Shown: positions 51,814 to 62,271, counted from the stretch's first letter. The stretch is DNA of 64,000 nt from Bacillota bacterium (GCA_017889545.1 JAGFZV010000005.1:1-64000), one strand, 5' to 3'. Numbers and translations are program-made. The notes: a model not told the origin generated them from the letters alone.

Positions 51814-53856
51814 ATGCAGCAATGGCTGTTTAACCGTATAGACACATTGAAGGGAGTGGGTGCTAAAACTTCAGAGAAACTAGCGGATTTGCAACTTGTT
51901 ACGCTTCAGGATTTGCTTCATTATTTTCCCCGTACTTATCTCGATTACAGTCAATTAAAGCAAGTTCGAGATTTGCAAGCAGGAGAATTCGAGACTTGTC
52001 AGGTTAGTATGGTTCGTATCAGTTCAAAGTCCGGTTTTTACGGAACAGGGAAAAAAGCGCGCAGTTGTATTCTGGTATCCGATGATACGGGAAGCTTGGA
52101 AATTGTATCGTTTAATCCGTATATAAAATATGAATTTCGGGTAGGCAGGAAAATTTTGATATCCGGTAAAATAAAAAAAACGTTTAATAGCCGGTATCTT
52201 CAGATGGAAAATCCAGTAATAGAGGATGCAGAGGCGTCACAACATTTGCGTACAGGCCGTATTGTCCCAGTTTACGGTGGTAAAAAAGGTCTGCCCAAAA
52301 ATTTGCTTCGATCGCTTATTTTTCAAATCTTAACCTTGTATTCAGAACATATAACAGAATGCATTCCTGCAGATATTTTGGCAAGCAATGATCTAATGGC
52401 ACGGGCAGATGCATATTGGAATATTCATTTTCCCCAAAATGCGGACTTATTAGATAAAGCGCGAAAACGGTTAATCTTTGAAGAATTGTTTTTACTGCAA
52501 TGCGGATTATTATCAATAAAAGAAAAAAACCGTAAATTAAATTATGGGATTAAACATTCTTCTGATGGAGAGTTGGTTTGCAAGATTACAGAAAAATTAC
52601 CGTTTTCCTTAACTGATGATCAGCTGCGTGTATTGAGGGAAATTAAAAGTGATATGGAAGATATCATTCCCATGCGCCGTCTTGTTCAGGGGGATGTAGG
52701 TTCAGGGAAAACTGCTGTTGCTGCCATTGCATTGGCCAAGACCGTTGAAAACGGCTACCAGGGTGCATTGATGGCGCCAACCGAAATTCTTGCACAACAG
52801 CATTTTCAAACCTTGGCGAACCTGTTTTCCTCTTTTGGATGTCGAGTTGCGTTGTTATCTGCCAGATTGAGCCGCAAAGAACGCGGCTTACTGCTTGATG
52901 CGATCCGTAATCATCAGGTGGATATTGTAGTGGGAACACATGCACTGATCCAAGAAGATATTGATTTTTCTGCTCTTGGATTGGCAATAACTGATGAACA
53001 GCACCGTTTTGGGGTTGAGCAAAGAGCCAAACTGAAAGCAAAAGGGGAGAATGCAGATGTTTTGGTTATGACAGCGACGCCTATCCCAAGGACTTTGGCC
53101 CTTACTGTATATGGAGATCTGGATGTTTCTATTATCCATCATCTTCCGCCTGGCCGTAAACCTGTGCGAACGCTGCTTTACGGATTTGAAAAACGGGAAG
53201 AGATTTATGCTGGAGTTCTGAGGCAGATTGCTTTAGGACATCAAGTATATGTCGTATGCCCTCTTGTGGAAGAAAATGAGAACATTGACGCCCGCTCCGT
53301 ACATGATGTACATGCAGAATTATCTGCAACATGGCTGCGTGGTGTTTCCTGCGGCTTAATTCATGGCCGTTTGGCACCGGATCAAAAAGATCGTATCATG
53401 CAAGCTTATTATAAAGGGGATATTAGCGTTTTGATTTCGACGACTGTGATTGAAGTAGGTGTCAATGTTCCGAATGCGACTGTGATGGTAATCGAAAATG
53501 CAGAGCGTTTTGGGTTAGCGCAATTGCATCAATTGCGTGGTCGAATTGGAAGGGGAGGAAATGAATCGTTTTGTGTGTTGATTTCCGACATAAAACAGCA
53601 AAATATTCAGGAACGGCTTGCGATTATGACGGAGTGTAATAATGGCCTCTTGCTTGCGGAAAAAGATTTGCAGCTTCGAGGGCCTGGGCAGTTTTTTGGG
53701 CATAGACAGCATGGCTTGCCGGATTTAAAATTAGCCGATATTATTGGGGACATGGATGTACTGCTTTTGGCCAGGCGGGCGGCGTTGGATGTTGTGCAAG
53801 ACAGAGAAATTCCGCTGGAACTTCAGCAAGCGATAGAGTGCCAGCTTGCTATTTGA
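51814..53856 (+). CDS. recG: ATP-dependent DNA helicase RecG
   Basis: 680-aa RecG, remodelling replication forks and Holliday junctions. N-terminal wedge/OB domain (TLKGVGAKTSEKLADLQL), Walker A GDVGSGKTA near 293-301, DEQH box (ITDEQHRFGVEQR), TATPIPRTLA, and C-terminal helicase motifs (STTVIEVGVNVPNA; QLRGRIGRGG). ATG with TGAGGTGA upstream. Confidence 0.96.
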   Translation: MQQWLFNRIDTLKGVGAKTSEKLADLQLVTLQDLLHYFPRTYLDYSQLKQVRDLQAGEFETCQVSMVRISSKSGFYGTGKKARSCILVSDDTGSLEIVSFNPYIKYEFRVGRKILISGKIKKTFNSRYLQMENPVIEDAEASQHLRTGRIVPVYGGKKGLPKNLLRSLIFQILTLYSEHITECIPADILASNDLMARADAYWNIHFPQNADLLDKARKRLIFEELFLLQCGLLSIKEKNRKLNYGIKHSSDGELVCKITEKLPFSLTDDQLRVLREIKSDMEDIIPMRRLVQGDVGSGKTAVAAIALAKTVENGYQGALMAPTEILAQQHFQTLANLFSSFGCRVALLSARLSRKERGLLLDAIRNHQVDIVVGTHALIQEDIDFSALGLAITDEQHRFGVEQRAKLKAKGENADVLVMTATPIPRTLALTVYGDLDVSIIHHLPPGRKPVRTLLYGFEKREEIYAGVLRQIALGHQVYVVCPLVEENENIDARSVHDVHAELSATWLRGVSCGLIHGRLAPDQKDRIMQAYYKGDISVLISTTVIEVGVNVPNATVMVIENAERFGLAQLHQLRGRIGRGGNESFCVLISDIKQQNIQERLAIMTECNNGLLLAEKDLQLRGPGQFFGHRQHGLPDLKLADIIGDMDVLLLARRAALDVVQDREIPLELQQAIECQLAI

Positions 53857-53911
53857 TCCCGTTGTTTTGCTGTGCAAAGGAACTTTACCGGTTTTTCCGA
53901 CTAGTTGCCAT

Positions 53912-53939
53912 TTGATAGTATTTCTAGTATAGTTATAAT
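53912..53939 (+). promoter_or_regulatory. promoter upstream of the second VTT gene
   Basis: TTGATA (53912-53917), 16-bp spacer, TATAAT (53934-53939). Confidence 0.65.
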
Positions 53940-53996
53940 AATGGCCGGGATGCCAGAGATTTTTGAGGAATATTTGTTGTTGTAAGGAAGATAATT

Positions 53997-54683
53997 ATGG
54001 GAAAATTATGGGGATGGTTGTTCATTTTTCTGTTAGGCGGCTTGGTTTATTATTGGCAGCCTGAATTTTTTCAACAAGCCTATGGAATTATTGAGCATGG
54101 TGATATTGCTGCGTTATCCCAATATTTGCGTTCGTTTGGAATTGGTTGGGGGATCTTTGTTACTCTGATCTTGTTCATAGTAATGACATTCACCATTGTT
54201 TTTCCATTTGTTATTTTATCAGGTGCAGCTGGGATTGTCTTCGGATTATTTTGGGGTGTTATAATATCTTGGACCGGCGAAATATTAGGCGCATTGGCTA
54301 TGTTTGCTTTTGCCCGTTATTTTTTTCGTGGATCGGTTGCCAGCTGGGTATGTAAAAGCCCATATTTGAAACAAGTCGATGACTATAGTGCTGCCAATGG
54401 ATTCAAGGCATTATTAATCGCCAGACTGTTGCCTTTGGCGCCGTCTGGGATCATTACTGCCGTAGCTGCTATTAGCCGGATATCGTTTCGGGATTTTATT
54501 TTAGCTACGATTTTGGGTAAACTGCCACCGGTGGTCATCAAAGTATTGATTGGACATGATATTGCGTTTGCAGGGGAAAATACGACACGTTTGGTCCTGG
54601 TTTTGAGTTTGGTGGTTGGAGTTTATCTTATCATGTGGTGGCATAAACGGGCAAAAAAACGAAAATTGGAGCAAGCTCGTTAG
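53997..54683 (+). CDS. TVP38/TMEM64 (VTT-domain) membrane protein, second copy
   Basis: 228-aa DedA-like VTT protein with about six hydrophobic segments. FPFVILSGAAGIVFGLFWG forms the first re-entrant region, followed by GEILGALAMFAFARYFFRG and LIARLLPLAPSGIITAVAAIS. Shares the family layout with the protein encoded at 20944-21645 but is clearly diverged. ATG with AAGGAAG upstream and its own promoter. Possible polyprenyl-phosphate or phospholipid transport, by family analogy only. Confidence 0.85.
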   Translation: MGKLWGWLFIFLLGGLVYYWQPEFFQQAYGIIEHGDIAALSQYLRSFGIGWGIFVTLILFIVMTFTIVFPFVILSGAAGIVFGLFWGVIISWTGEILGALAMFAFARYFFRGSVASWVCKSPYLKQVDDYSAANGFKALLIARLLPLAPSGIITAVAAISRISFRDFILATILGKLPPVVIKVLIGHDIAFAGENTTRLVLVLSLVVGVYLIMWWHKRAKKRKLEQAR

Positions 54684-54737
54684 TCTATTGTCCGGCGCTA
54701 AATATTATAAAAAATAATTATAAGGAGGAATTACATT

Positions 54738-54923
54738 ATGCCATTGGTACAAATTGATTTTCTGGAAGGCCGCAGTGTAGAACAAAAAAGGGCTATGGTA
54801 AAAAAAATCACCGAGGCAATTACTGAAACTGCTCAGTGCCCGCCTGATGCCGTAACAATTATTATTCGGGAAATGTCGCCGCAAAATCTTGCAAAAGCTG
54901 GTAAACTACGTTCCGATATGTGA
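54738..54923 (+). CDS. 4-oxalocrotonate tautomerase family protein
   Basis: 61-aa tautomerase-superfamily subunit. It starts MPLVQIDFLEGRS, leaving the catalytic Pro1 after Met removal; EQKRAMVKKITEAI and TIIIREMSPQNLAKAG are typical. Proteins of this size assemble as hexamers. ATG with AAGGAGG upstream. No catabolic genes surround it, so the physiological substrate is unknown. Confidence 0.9.
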   Translation: MPLVQIDFLEGRSVEQKRAMVKKITEAITETAQCPPDAVTIIIREMSPQNLAKAGKLRSDM

Positions 54924-54935
54924 TTTTATAAGATG

Positions 54936-54971
54936 TAGTCCATTTCGTTTTATACGGAGTGGACTATTTTT
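54936..54971 (+). terminator. terminator after the tautomerase gene
   Basis: TAGTCCA (54936-54942) pairs with TGGACTA (54960-54966), followed by five T. Confidence 0.75.
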
Positions 54972-54991
54972 AAAAGGAGAGTGGATGATTT

Positions 54992-55483
54992 ATGGAATCA
55001 ATGAAGATTGCCTGCGAATTAGAAACGGCACTACAGCGGCAGCTTGAATTGTTTTCCGGAGCTTCTTCGCCATATTTAACGCCTGTATTGCATTTTTTGA
55101 TCGACATACAAGTCGAATTTGCTGAAAGTTTATCCGCGGCTGAGTATGTTAATGTTGATCTCTCCGGATATCCACCGTCTGGGGATCGGCTGCGTAATGC
55201 CAGCACTGATTGGAAAAAACTTGTGGAAGACAAATTGACTTTGCCGGCTGAAACGGGAGATATTGTACTTTTATGGTCTATTTATACAGCGATAGATCGA
55301 ATGGAACAATTTTATCGTCAAGCTGCTTTAAATAGTGTGCACCCTTTGACACGCGCATACTTTGCTTCACTTGCAGAGGTAAAGATGCTTCTTCGACGTC
55401 GGACTGACGGTTTAATCCGTGTGCTTTACAATGACATATGGGGAAAAGTTGGTTTTGCTCCTTTTGCGTTAAGAAAAGACTAA
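54992..55483 (+). CDS. conserved-looking hypothetical protein, all-helical
   Basis: 163-aa protein, not recognised. It looks mostly helical, with an amphipathic N-terminus (ELETALQRQLELFSGA), a Pro/Gly-rich middle (LSGYPPSGDRLRN) and helical segments to the end (HPLTRAYFASLAEVKMLLRRR). Length and layout recall ferritin-like bundles, but no ExxH metal motif is present, so no such call is made. No signal peptide, no membrane helix, no cluster of cysteines beyond Cys7. ATG with AAGGAGAG about 11 bases upstream; codon use like the neighbours. Sits between a terminator and guaB. Confidence 0.7.
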   Translation: MESMKIACELETALQRQLELFSGASSPYLTPVLHFLIDIQVEFAESLSAAEYVNVDLSGYPPSGDRLRNASTDWKKLVEDKLTLPAETGDIVLLWSIYTAIDRMEQFYRQAALNSVHPLTRAYFASLAEVKMLLRRRTDGLIRVLYNDIWGKVGFAPFALRKD

Positions 55484-55608
55484 TTATTATGCTGAAGGTT
55501 GATAGTAAATAAACATTTTTTTAAAACAGCAATAAAGATGGTAGATTGAAGATTTCAATTGTGATATTATATGTAAAATAACTGTTTATTATTAGGAAAG
55601 GGGTTTAG

Positions 55609-57066
<1,458 letters not shown>

Positions 57067-57075
57067 TTAAAAATG

Positions 57076-57113
57076 AAAAGCTCTGTCCGGGATAGATTAC
57101 GGATGGAGCTTTT
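57076..57113 (+). terminator. terminator after guaB
   Basis: AAAAGCTC (57076-57083) pairs with GAGCTTTT (57106-57113), with an inner TCCG/CGGA and more T's beyond. Confidence 0.85.
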
Positions 57114-57186
57114 TATTTTTGATACTTTGTTCTTTGGTTTTTTACCGGCATTTATGGAACTTACTGCAAGCCAAGTCTTATTTTAA

Positions 57187-57215
57187 TTGCCCGGATTTAT
57201 ATTATATGATACAAT
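57187..57215 (+). promoter_or_regulatory. possible promoter of the WecG/TagA gene
   Basis: TTGCCC (57187-57192), 17-bp spacer, TACAAT (57210-57215). The expected transcript start near 57222 leaves almost no leader before GTG 57232, so either the promoter or that start codon is wrong. Confidence 0.45.
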
Positions 57216-57231
57216 AATTCAGGAACATGAT

Positions 57232-58005
57232 GTGTTTCACGAGAAAGGACGATTGTATCCAACTGTGGAAAAACGAATAACGGTTTTAAATGTAATGATT
57301 GATGCAGTTACAATGGATCAGGCTGTAGCCAGATTGGAAAAGTACATAGCAAATTTTGATCGTTGTCATATGATCGCCACTGCGAATGCAGAGATGGTGA
57401 TGATGGCGGCAGAAGATCCTGAGTTACATCGTATATTATCAAATTCAGACTTAGTCGTTGCGGATGGCGCCGGCGTTGTTTGGGCGGCTCGCCATTATGG
57501 AAATCCGGTTCCAGAACGTGTTGCAGGTTATGATTTGGCGCAAAAATTGCTGGAACGGTCAGTGCGAAATAATTACAAGGTGTATTTTTTAGGCGGCGCA
57601 CCAGGCGTTGCTGAACAGGCTAAAATAAAGGCTGAAAAACTATATCCAGGAGTCAATATTGTTGGGGTGCGCAATGGTTTTTTTTCTGAAATGGATGAAG
57701 AAGAAATTTTGAATGAGATTGCAAACTGTAAACCTGATGTTTTATTGGTAGCTTTGGGTGTCCCGAAACAGGAAAAATGGTTGTCAAAACATCTCTCCAA
57801 GCTCCATGTGCCGGTTGCTATTGGAGTTGGTGGTACATTTGATGTAATGGCTGGGATTATGAAACGTGCTCCACTTTGGATGCAAAAAGCTAATTTGGAA
57901 TGGCTGTTTCGTTTGCTTATGCAGCCCCAGCGGTTTTTTAGAATGCTGGCTTTGCCAAAATTTGTATTTCGAGTACTTTTATATAAAAAAAATGAAACAA
58001 AATGA
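57232..58005 (+). CDS. WecG/TagA/CpsF family glycosyltransferase
   Basis: 257-aa GT26 family enzyme. It adds ManNAc or a related sugar to a polyprenyl-pyrophosphate-linked acceptor (TagA, wall teichoic acid; WecG, enterobacterial common antigen). ATANAEMVMMA, SDLVVADGAGVVWAA, VYFLGGAPGVAEQA and ALGVPKQEKWL are family motifs. The start is uncertain: GTG 57232 has AGGAA 6 bases upstream; TTG 57253 and GTG 57265 follow an AAAGGA at poorer spacing; TTG 57187 is more likely part of a -35. No partner polymer genes are nearby. Confidence 0.88.
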   Translation: MFHEKGRLYPTVEKRITVLNVMIDAVTMDQAVARLEKYIANFDRCHMIATANAEMVMMAAEDPELHRILSNSDLVVADGAGVVWAARHYGNPVPERVAGYDLAQKLLERSVRNNYKVYFLGGAPGVAEQAKIKAEKLYPGVNIVGVRNGFFSEMDEEEILNEIANCKPDVLLVALGVPKQEKWLSKHLSKLHVPVAIGVGGTFDVMAGIMKRAPLWMQKANLEWLFRLLMQPQRFFRMLALPKFVFRVLLYKKNETK

Positions 58006-58115
58006 TAGATTGGCCGTGTTGCAAGATGTTAATACAAATATGTGTTAACAAAAATGGGGCCGGTTTTTGTATGCAGTTTATCCTGCACCGTTGTTTTGTA
58101 GCCGGAGGTGAATAA

Positions 58116-58754
58116 ATGGTTCGTGCGCCGATAGTGAAAGAAGGCTATATTTATATAGGAATTTTAGCACTGATTACGATAGTGGTAGTGCTGGCTGTTG
58201 GTCCTTACTGGGGAGTTGTTCCAGGTTTTTTACTTTGTTTCATCCTGTTTTTTTTCCGTAATCCGACCCGGCTTATTCCGAGTGATCAGCGATTGATATT
58301 GTCACCGGCGGATGGAAAAGTAATGAGCATTGTAGAAATATTCGATGATGAGTTTTTAAATGAAGATGCGATTAAAGTAACCATATTCTTATCCGTTTTC
58401 AATGTCCATGTCAATCGAAGCCCGATTGCCGGTGAAATTACATATCAACAATATACTTGCGGACGTTTTCGCCCTGCGTATAAAGATACTGTGGGATTTG
58501 AAAATGAGCGTCACTCTATTGGCTTAGAAAATCCCAACATGCGTATTCTAGTAACCCAGATTGCCGGGATTTTGGCACGGAGAATTGTTTCCTGGGTCAC
58601 ATTGGGAAATGTGTTGAAACCGGGTGAACGTTACGGCATGATTAAATTTGGCTCCTGTACAGAAGTGGTTGTCCCCAAATCTGTAGAAATTATTGTAAAA
58701 AAAGGAGACAAAGTTAAAGGTGGAGAAACGGTTATAGGGAGGTTGACAGCTTGA
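58116..58754 (+). CDS. psd: phosphatidylserine decarboxylase, short type
   Basis: 212-aa proenzyme that makes phosphatidylethanolamine. N-terminal membrane helices (about 11-50), LILSPADGKVM, NVHVNRSPIAGEI and the self-cleavage site in MIKFGSCTEV (Gly-Ser), giving the pyruvoyl group. This is the short class found in many anaerobes. ATG with GGAGGTG upstream. It overlaps pssA by 4 bp, so the two steps of PE synthesis are coupled. Confidence 0.93.
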   Translation: MVRAPIVKEGYIYIGILALITIVVVLAVGPYWGVVPGFLLCFILFFFRNPTRLIPSDQRLILSPADGKVMSIVEIFDDEFLNEDAIKVTIFLSVFNVHVNRSPIAGEITYQQYTCGRFRPAYKDTVGFENERHSIGLENPNMRILVTQIAGILARRIVSWVTLGNVLKPGERYGMIKFGSCTEVVVPKSVEIIVKKGDKVKGGETVIGRLTA

Positions 58755-59434
58755 GTGTAAGGCTGATTATTCCTAACGCATTGACTGCAGTAAATTTGGT
58801 TTTCGGCATGCTTGCGATTATGTTTACAATACAAAATGATTATTGGAACGCCGGTTTATTTGTTCTTATCGCCATGGTCGCTGATGGATTGGATGGCAGG
58901 GTGGCGCGGGCATTGAATGCAGGCAGTGAGTTTGGCAAAGAACTTGATTCTTTATGTGATTTAGTATCATTTGGCGTTGCGCCTGCAATTCTTGCATACG
59001 TATTTTATTTAAAAGACTTTGGCACTGCAGGAGCTATCATTGCGATTGGATTTGCTACCTGTGGCGCCCTGCGTTTGGCGCGGTTTAATGTGAACACTTC
59101 CGTCGTAAAAGGGTATTTCATGGGACTGCCTATCCCAGCGGGCGGTTGTGTCGTTGCTACTTTTGTGATGCTTGGAGTTAAGCCTTCAGGATGGATTTTT
59201 CCAGTTATGGTTGCTATTTTTGCTTATTTAATGGTCAGCACTGTTCATTATCCTGATTTTAAAGGAAAAGGCGAACCCATTCATTTATTAGCGGTGATGA
59301 TCACAGCAGCTTTATCCCTATATCTTTTGTTTCTGCTTCATAATGCTTTTTTCTTTGTTCCGTTTTTTGCTTATACTCTGTTTGGCATTTTGAATTCCCT
59401 TTTCAATTTGTTTTCCCAAAGATCTAAGTTGTGA
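58751..59434 (+). CDS. pssA: CDP-diacylglycerol-serine O-phosphatidyltransferase
   Basis: 227-aa CDP-alcohol phosphatidyltransferase of the Bacillus PssA type. It has about seven hydrophobic segments, and the catalytic motif DGLDGRVARALNAGSEFGKE is followed by LDSLCD, which together satisfy DGxxAR...GxxxDxxxD. TTG start at 58751 with GGGAGG upstream, inside the psd stop. Makes phosphatidylserine, the substrate of the preceding gene's product. Confidence 0.94.
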   Translation: MSVRLIIPNALTAVNLVFGMLAIMFTIQNDYWNAGLFVLIAMVADGLDGRVARALNAGSEFGKELDSLCDLVSFGVAPAILAYVFYLKDFGTAGAIIAIGFATCGALRLARFNVNTSVVKGYFMGLPIPAGGCVVATFVMLGVKPSGWIFPVMVAIFAYLMVSTVHYPDFKGKGEPIHLLAVMITAALSLYLLFLLHNAFFFVPFFAYTLFGILNSLFNLFSQRSKL

Positions 59435-59482
59435 ACCATATATTCATGTTAGATCACAGTGTGGATGCGAAGTGTTTTTGAC

Positions 59483-59511
59483 TTGACAATCCTGGCGACT
59501 AACTTTACAAT
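59483..59511 (+). promoter_or_regulatory. consensus promoter of the GT2 gene
   Basis: TTGACA (59483-59488), 17-bp spacer, TACAAT (59506-59511); close to ideal sigma-A spacing. Confidence 0.85.
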
Positions 59512-59573
59512 TTAGTCTGGATACGAAAAAAAATGATGTGTTGAAAAAAGGTTCCTAGATAAGGAGAAGATCC

Positions 59574-60857
59574 ATGAATACCATTTTTGATTATATAATG
59601 ATTCCGATGCAATTAATTATCGTGTTTTTTACGCTCTATTATTTTATCATTGCATTTTTTGGCATTGTCCGAAAAAAGGAAATAAAGATATTAAAGCCAG
59701 AAAAAACAATGGCTGTGATCGTAGCTGCTCACAATGAAGAACAGGTAATTGGACATTTGGTAGATAACATCCATCTTTTAAACTATCCACGGGCGTTGTA
59801 TGATGTATTTGTTGTTGCGGACAATTGCAAAGATAAAACCGCACAAATTGCCCGCGATGCCGGTGCAATTGTTTTTGAACGCTTTAACCTTGAGCAGCGA
59901 GGCAAAGGGTATGCGATGGAATGGATGTTTGCGAAACTTTTCGGTTTAAAACGCAAATATGATGCAGTTGTTGTTTTTGATGCAGATAATTTGGTTCATC
60001 CGGATTTCCTTTTAGAAATGAATAACCGATTATGCAAAGGCGAAAAGGTGATCCAAGGGTATTTAGATTCTAAAAACCCAAATGATACTTGGATTTCCGG
60101 AACGTTTGCCATTTCTTTCTGGGTCGTTAATCATATTTGGCATTTAGCCAAATATAACATAGGGTTGTCAAGCGTGTTGGGCGGCACTGGAATGTGTATT
60201 GCAACGGACGTTCTTCGTGAGCACGGATGGGGAGCCACTTGTTTAACTGAGGACATGGAATTTACAATGAAACTTTTATTGCGCGGCGTTCCTACGACAT
60301 GGGCGCATGATGCAATCGTTTATGATGAAAAACCACTCACGTTTATGCAAGCTTGGAAACAAAGAAAACGCTGGGCGCAAGGTCATTTTGATGTGGCAGG
60401 CCGGTATATCCCGCGTCTCATAACAGAGGGGATACGTTTACGCGATGTAAGAATTTTGGACGGAATTCTCCACTTGGTTCAGCCATATTTTTTACTGCTT
60501 TCAACTGTTTTTGTGATCAGTTCTTATATTTATTCATTTGTTCCTTTTTACACGAACATTCTTTATTCCATATTGCCGGTAGAAGTGTGGTCGGTTATTG
60601 CTGTTGGGCAATATGTTTTCCCAATGATCATACTTGCGAAAATTAAAGCGCCTATAAAATCCTGGTTTTATTTAATTTTGTACCCGCTGTTTGTTTACAG
60701 CTGGATACCGATCACCTTCATTGGTTTTTTACATCGGCATGATCACGAATGGAGTCATACTGAACATACGCGGAGCATCACTTATCAAGATGTTTTATTG
60801 CGGCAGGCTGATGATTTTTCTAAGACAGGTCTGTTAAGCAAGCAGGCTATTAAATAA
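59574..60857 (+). CDS. processive family 2 membrane glycosyltransferase
   Basis: 427-aa GT2 with a membrane helix at the N-terminus and several near the C-terminus (from about 285). The catalytic domain has VIVAAHNEEQVIGHL, the donor-site DADN (VVFDADNLVHPDF), the acceptor-site TEDMEF and QRKRW, the motif set of cellulose/hyaluronan-synthase-like polymerising enzymes. The product is unknown; an exopolysaccharide or glycolipid sugar transfer is possible. ATG with AAGGAGA upstream and its own strong promoter; monocistronic. Confidence 0.87.
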   Translation: MNTIFDYIMIPMQLIIVFFTLYYFIIAFFGIVRKKEIKILKPEKTMAVIVAAHNEEQVIGHLVDNIHLLNYPRALYDVFVVADNCKDKTAQIARDAGAIVFERFNLEQRGKGYAMEWMFAKLFGLKRKYDAVVVFDADNLVHPDFLLEMNNRLCKGEKVIQGYLDSKNPNDTWISGTFAISFWVVNHIWHLAKYNIGLSSVLGGTGMCIATDVLREHGWGATCLTEDMEFTMKLLLRGVPTTWAHDAIVYDEKPLTFMQAWKQRKRWAQGHFDVAGRYIPRLITEGIRLRDVRILDGILHLVQPYFLLLSTVFVISSYIYSFVPFYTNILYSILPVEVWSVIAVGQYVFPMIILAKIKAPIKSWFYLILYPLFVYSWIPITFIGFLHRHDHEWSHTEHTRSITYQDVLLRQADDFSKTGLLSKQAIK

Positions 60858-60878
60858 CGCAGCGAGTTTGAAATGCGC

Positions 60879-60908
60879 AAAAGGTGAGCTGAATACTCAT
60901 CTTTTTCT
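60879..60908 (+). terminator. terminator after the GT2 gene
   Basis: AAAAGGTGAG (60879-60888) pairs with CTCATCTTTT across one G-T pair and ends in TTTTTC. Confidence 0.6.
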
Positions 60909-60938
60909 TTCATGTCATAGTAATTATCACGATGTTTT

Positions 60939-60954
60939 GATTACACATGTAATC
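60939..60954. repeat. small inverted repeat upstream of queD
   Basis: GATTAC (60939-60944) and GTAATC (60949-60954) around ACAT. It may be an operator or a weak hairpin; no preQ1-riboswitch core was found beside it. Confidence 0.4.
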
Positions 60955-61009
60955 AGAGGTTTGATAACATTCTAAAAATATTTAAATGCGCGGAAGGGAG
61001 CAAAGAAAA

Positions 61010-61390
61010 ATGTTTGAATTGACAATCCTTGTTGATTTTGCTGCTGCGCACTGCATACCTGACTATCCAGGAAAGTGCCAACGGTTGCATGGCCATAATT
61101 GGAAAGTGGAAGTATCGGTGCAGGGAGATAAGTTGGATAATTTAGGTATGCTGGTTGACTTTAGTGAACTTAAACGCCGTGTAAACATGGTGTTGGAGAC
61201 GCTGGATCATCATTATTTAAATGAGATAGAATCATTTCGACAGGTAAATCCGACGGCGGAAAATATTGCCTGCTATATTTATGAACAGTTAGAGAAGGAT
61301 TTTTCAACTCTGGAGACAATTTCTGTTTCCAAAGTAACCGTATGGGAGTCGCTTCATTCTGCTGCTTCCTATAAAAAATTGTCTATATAA
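61010..61390 (+). CDS. queD: 6-carboxytetrahydropterin synthase QueD
   Basis: 126-aa QueD/PTPS family enzyme, an early step in 7-deazaguanine (queuosine) synthesis. Zinc ligands His14, His27 and His29 (AAAHC; CQRLHGHN), catalytic Cys23, and LDHHYLNE. ATG 61010 has AAGGGAG 9 bases upstream; ATG 60986 is unlikely. No queC, queE or queF lies nearby, so it is an orphan in this window. A folate-related PTPS role cannot be excluded, but the Cys-xxx-HGH pattern favours QueD. Confidence 0.9.
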   Translation: MFELTILVDFAAAHCIPDYPGKCQRLHGHNWKVEVSVQGDKLDNLGMLVDFSELKRRVNMVLETLDHHYLNEIESFRQVNPTAENIACYIYEQLEKDFSTLETISVSKVTVWESLHSAASYKKLSI

Positions 61391-61426
61391 TCATGATCGA
61401 ATGCGATGATCGGGAGGCTTATCACA

Positions 61427-62182
61427 TTGCATATATTGCTCACGAATGATGATGGAATTGCAGCGCCTGGAATCAAGGCGTTATGGGAAGAATTGTCAAA
61501 TTTTGCAAAAATCACGGTGGTTGCTCCTGATAGTGAAAAAAGTGCGACCAGCCAAGCAATTACAGTTCATCATCCAATACGAGTTGATGAATACTTTATG
61601 GAAAATCCGGACATTAGAGCTTGGCGGGTAGGCGGGACACCAACAGACTGCGTTAAGCTGGCGTTGGAAGCCTTGTTGCTTGGTTACCCTGATTTGGTTA
61701 TATCGGGTATTAATCAAGGGCCGAATTTGGGAACCGATGTATTGTATTCCGGTACGGTGAGCGCTGCGATTGAAGGAGCAATGCACGGATTGCCGGCAAT
61801 AGCGGTTTCTCTGGATTCTTGGCATCCGTATGATTTTACTCCGACTGCCCGAATCATTGCCAATTTAATCAAAAAAATGGTTTTAGGTTCACTGCCGCGA
61901 TATACTTTATTAAATGTGAATGTGCCCGCGATACCGGCTGATGAATTAGCTGGCATAACCATTACAAAATTAGGCGTTCGGCAATATGAAAATACATTTG
62001 AGCGCCGTCAAGACCCGCGAGGGCGTGTCTATTACTGGATGGGCGGCAAAATTATGGCCACAGACAATGATCCGGACAGTGATGTGATGACTGTGTCCAG
62101 AGGGGAAGTTTCCGTAACGCCAATTCATTTTGATTTAACAAATTATGAGTTGATGCATCTATTGACCGAATGGAAATTATAG
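61427..62182 (+). CDS. surE: 5'/3'-nucleotidase SurE
   Basis: 251-aa metal-dependent nucleoside monophosphate phosphatase. N-terminal LLTNDDG carries the metal-binding Asp pair, followed by VVAPDSEKSA, GGTPTDCV and SGINQGPNLGTDVLYSGTV. TTG 61427 is chosen: GGGAGG ends about 8 bases upstream and the family begins MHILLTNDDG here; the longer ATG 61406 precedes that site. Confidence 0.93.
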   Translation: MHILLTNDDGIAAPGIKALWEELSNFAKITVVAPDSEKSATSQAITVHHPIRVDEYFMENPDIRAWRVGGTPTDCVKLALEALLLGYPDLVISGINQGPNLGTDVLYSGTVSAAIEGAMHGLPAIAVSLDSWHPYDFTPTARIIANLIKKMVLGSLPRYTLLNVNVPAIPADELAGITITKLGVRQYENTFERRQDPRGRVYYWMGGKIMATDNDPDSDVMTVSRGEVSVTPIHFDLTNYELMHLLTEWKL

Positions 62183-62237
62183 ATGGTGCGGGACTACTCT
62201 TCAAAAAGAGCGCAATCATGATGCATAAAATAGTCGG

Positions 62238-62271
62238 GGCATACAGCTTGCGAGAGTCGTATGCCTCTTTT
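62238..62271 (+). terminator. terminator after surE
   Basis: GGCATAC (62238-62244) pairs with GTATGCC (62259-62265), then TCTTTT. Confidence 0.65.

Noticed and set aside
57187-57231. TTG 57187 as the start of the WecG/TagA gene
   Set aside because: No ribosome site precedes it, and TTGCCC here forms a good -35 with TACAAT 17 bp later.
60939-61009. preQ1 riboswitch before queD
   Set aside because: AGAGGTTTGATAAC is weakly suggestive, but the downstream A-rich pseudoknot partner and the CCC loop are missing.
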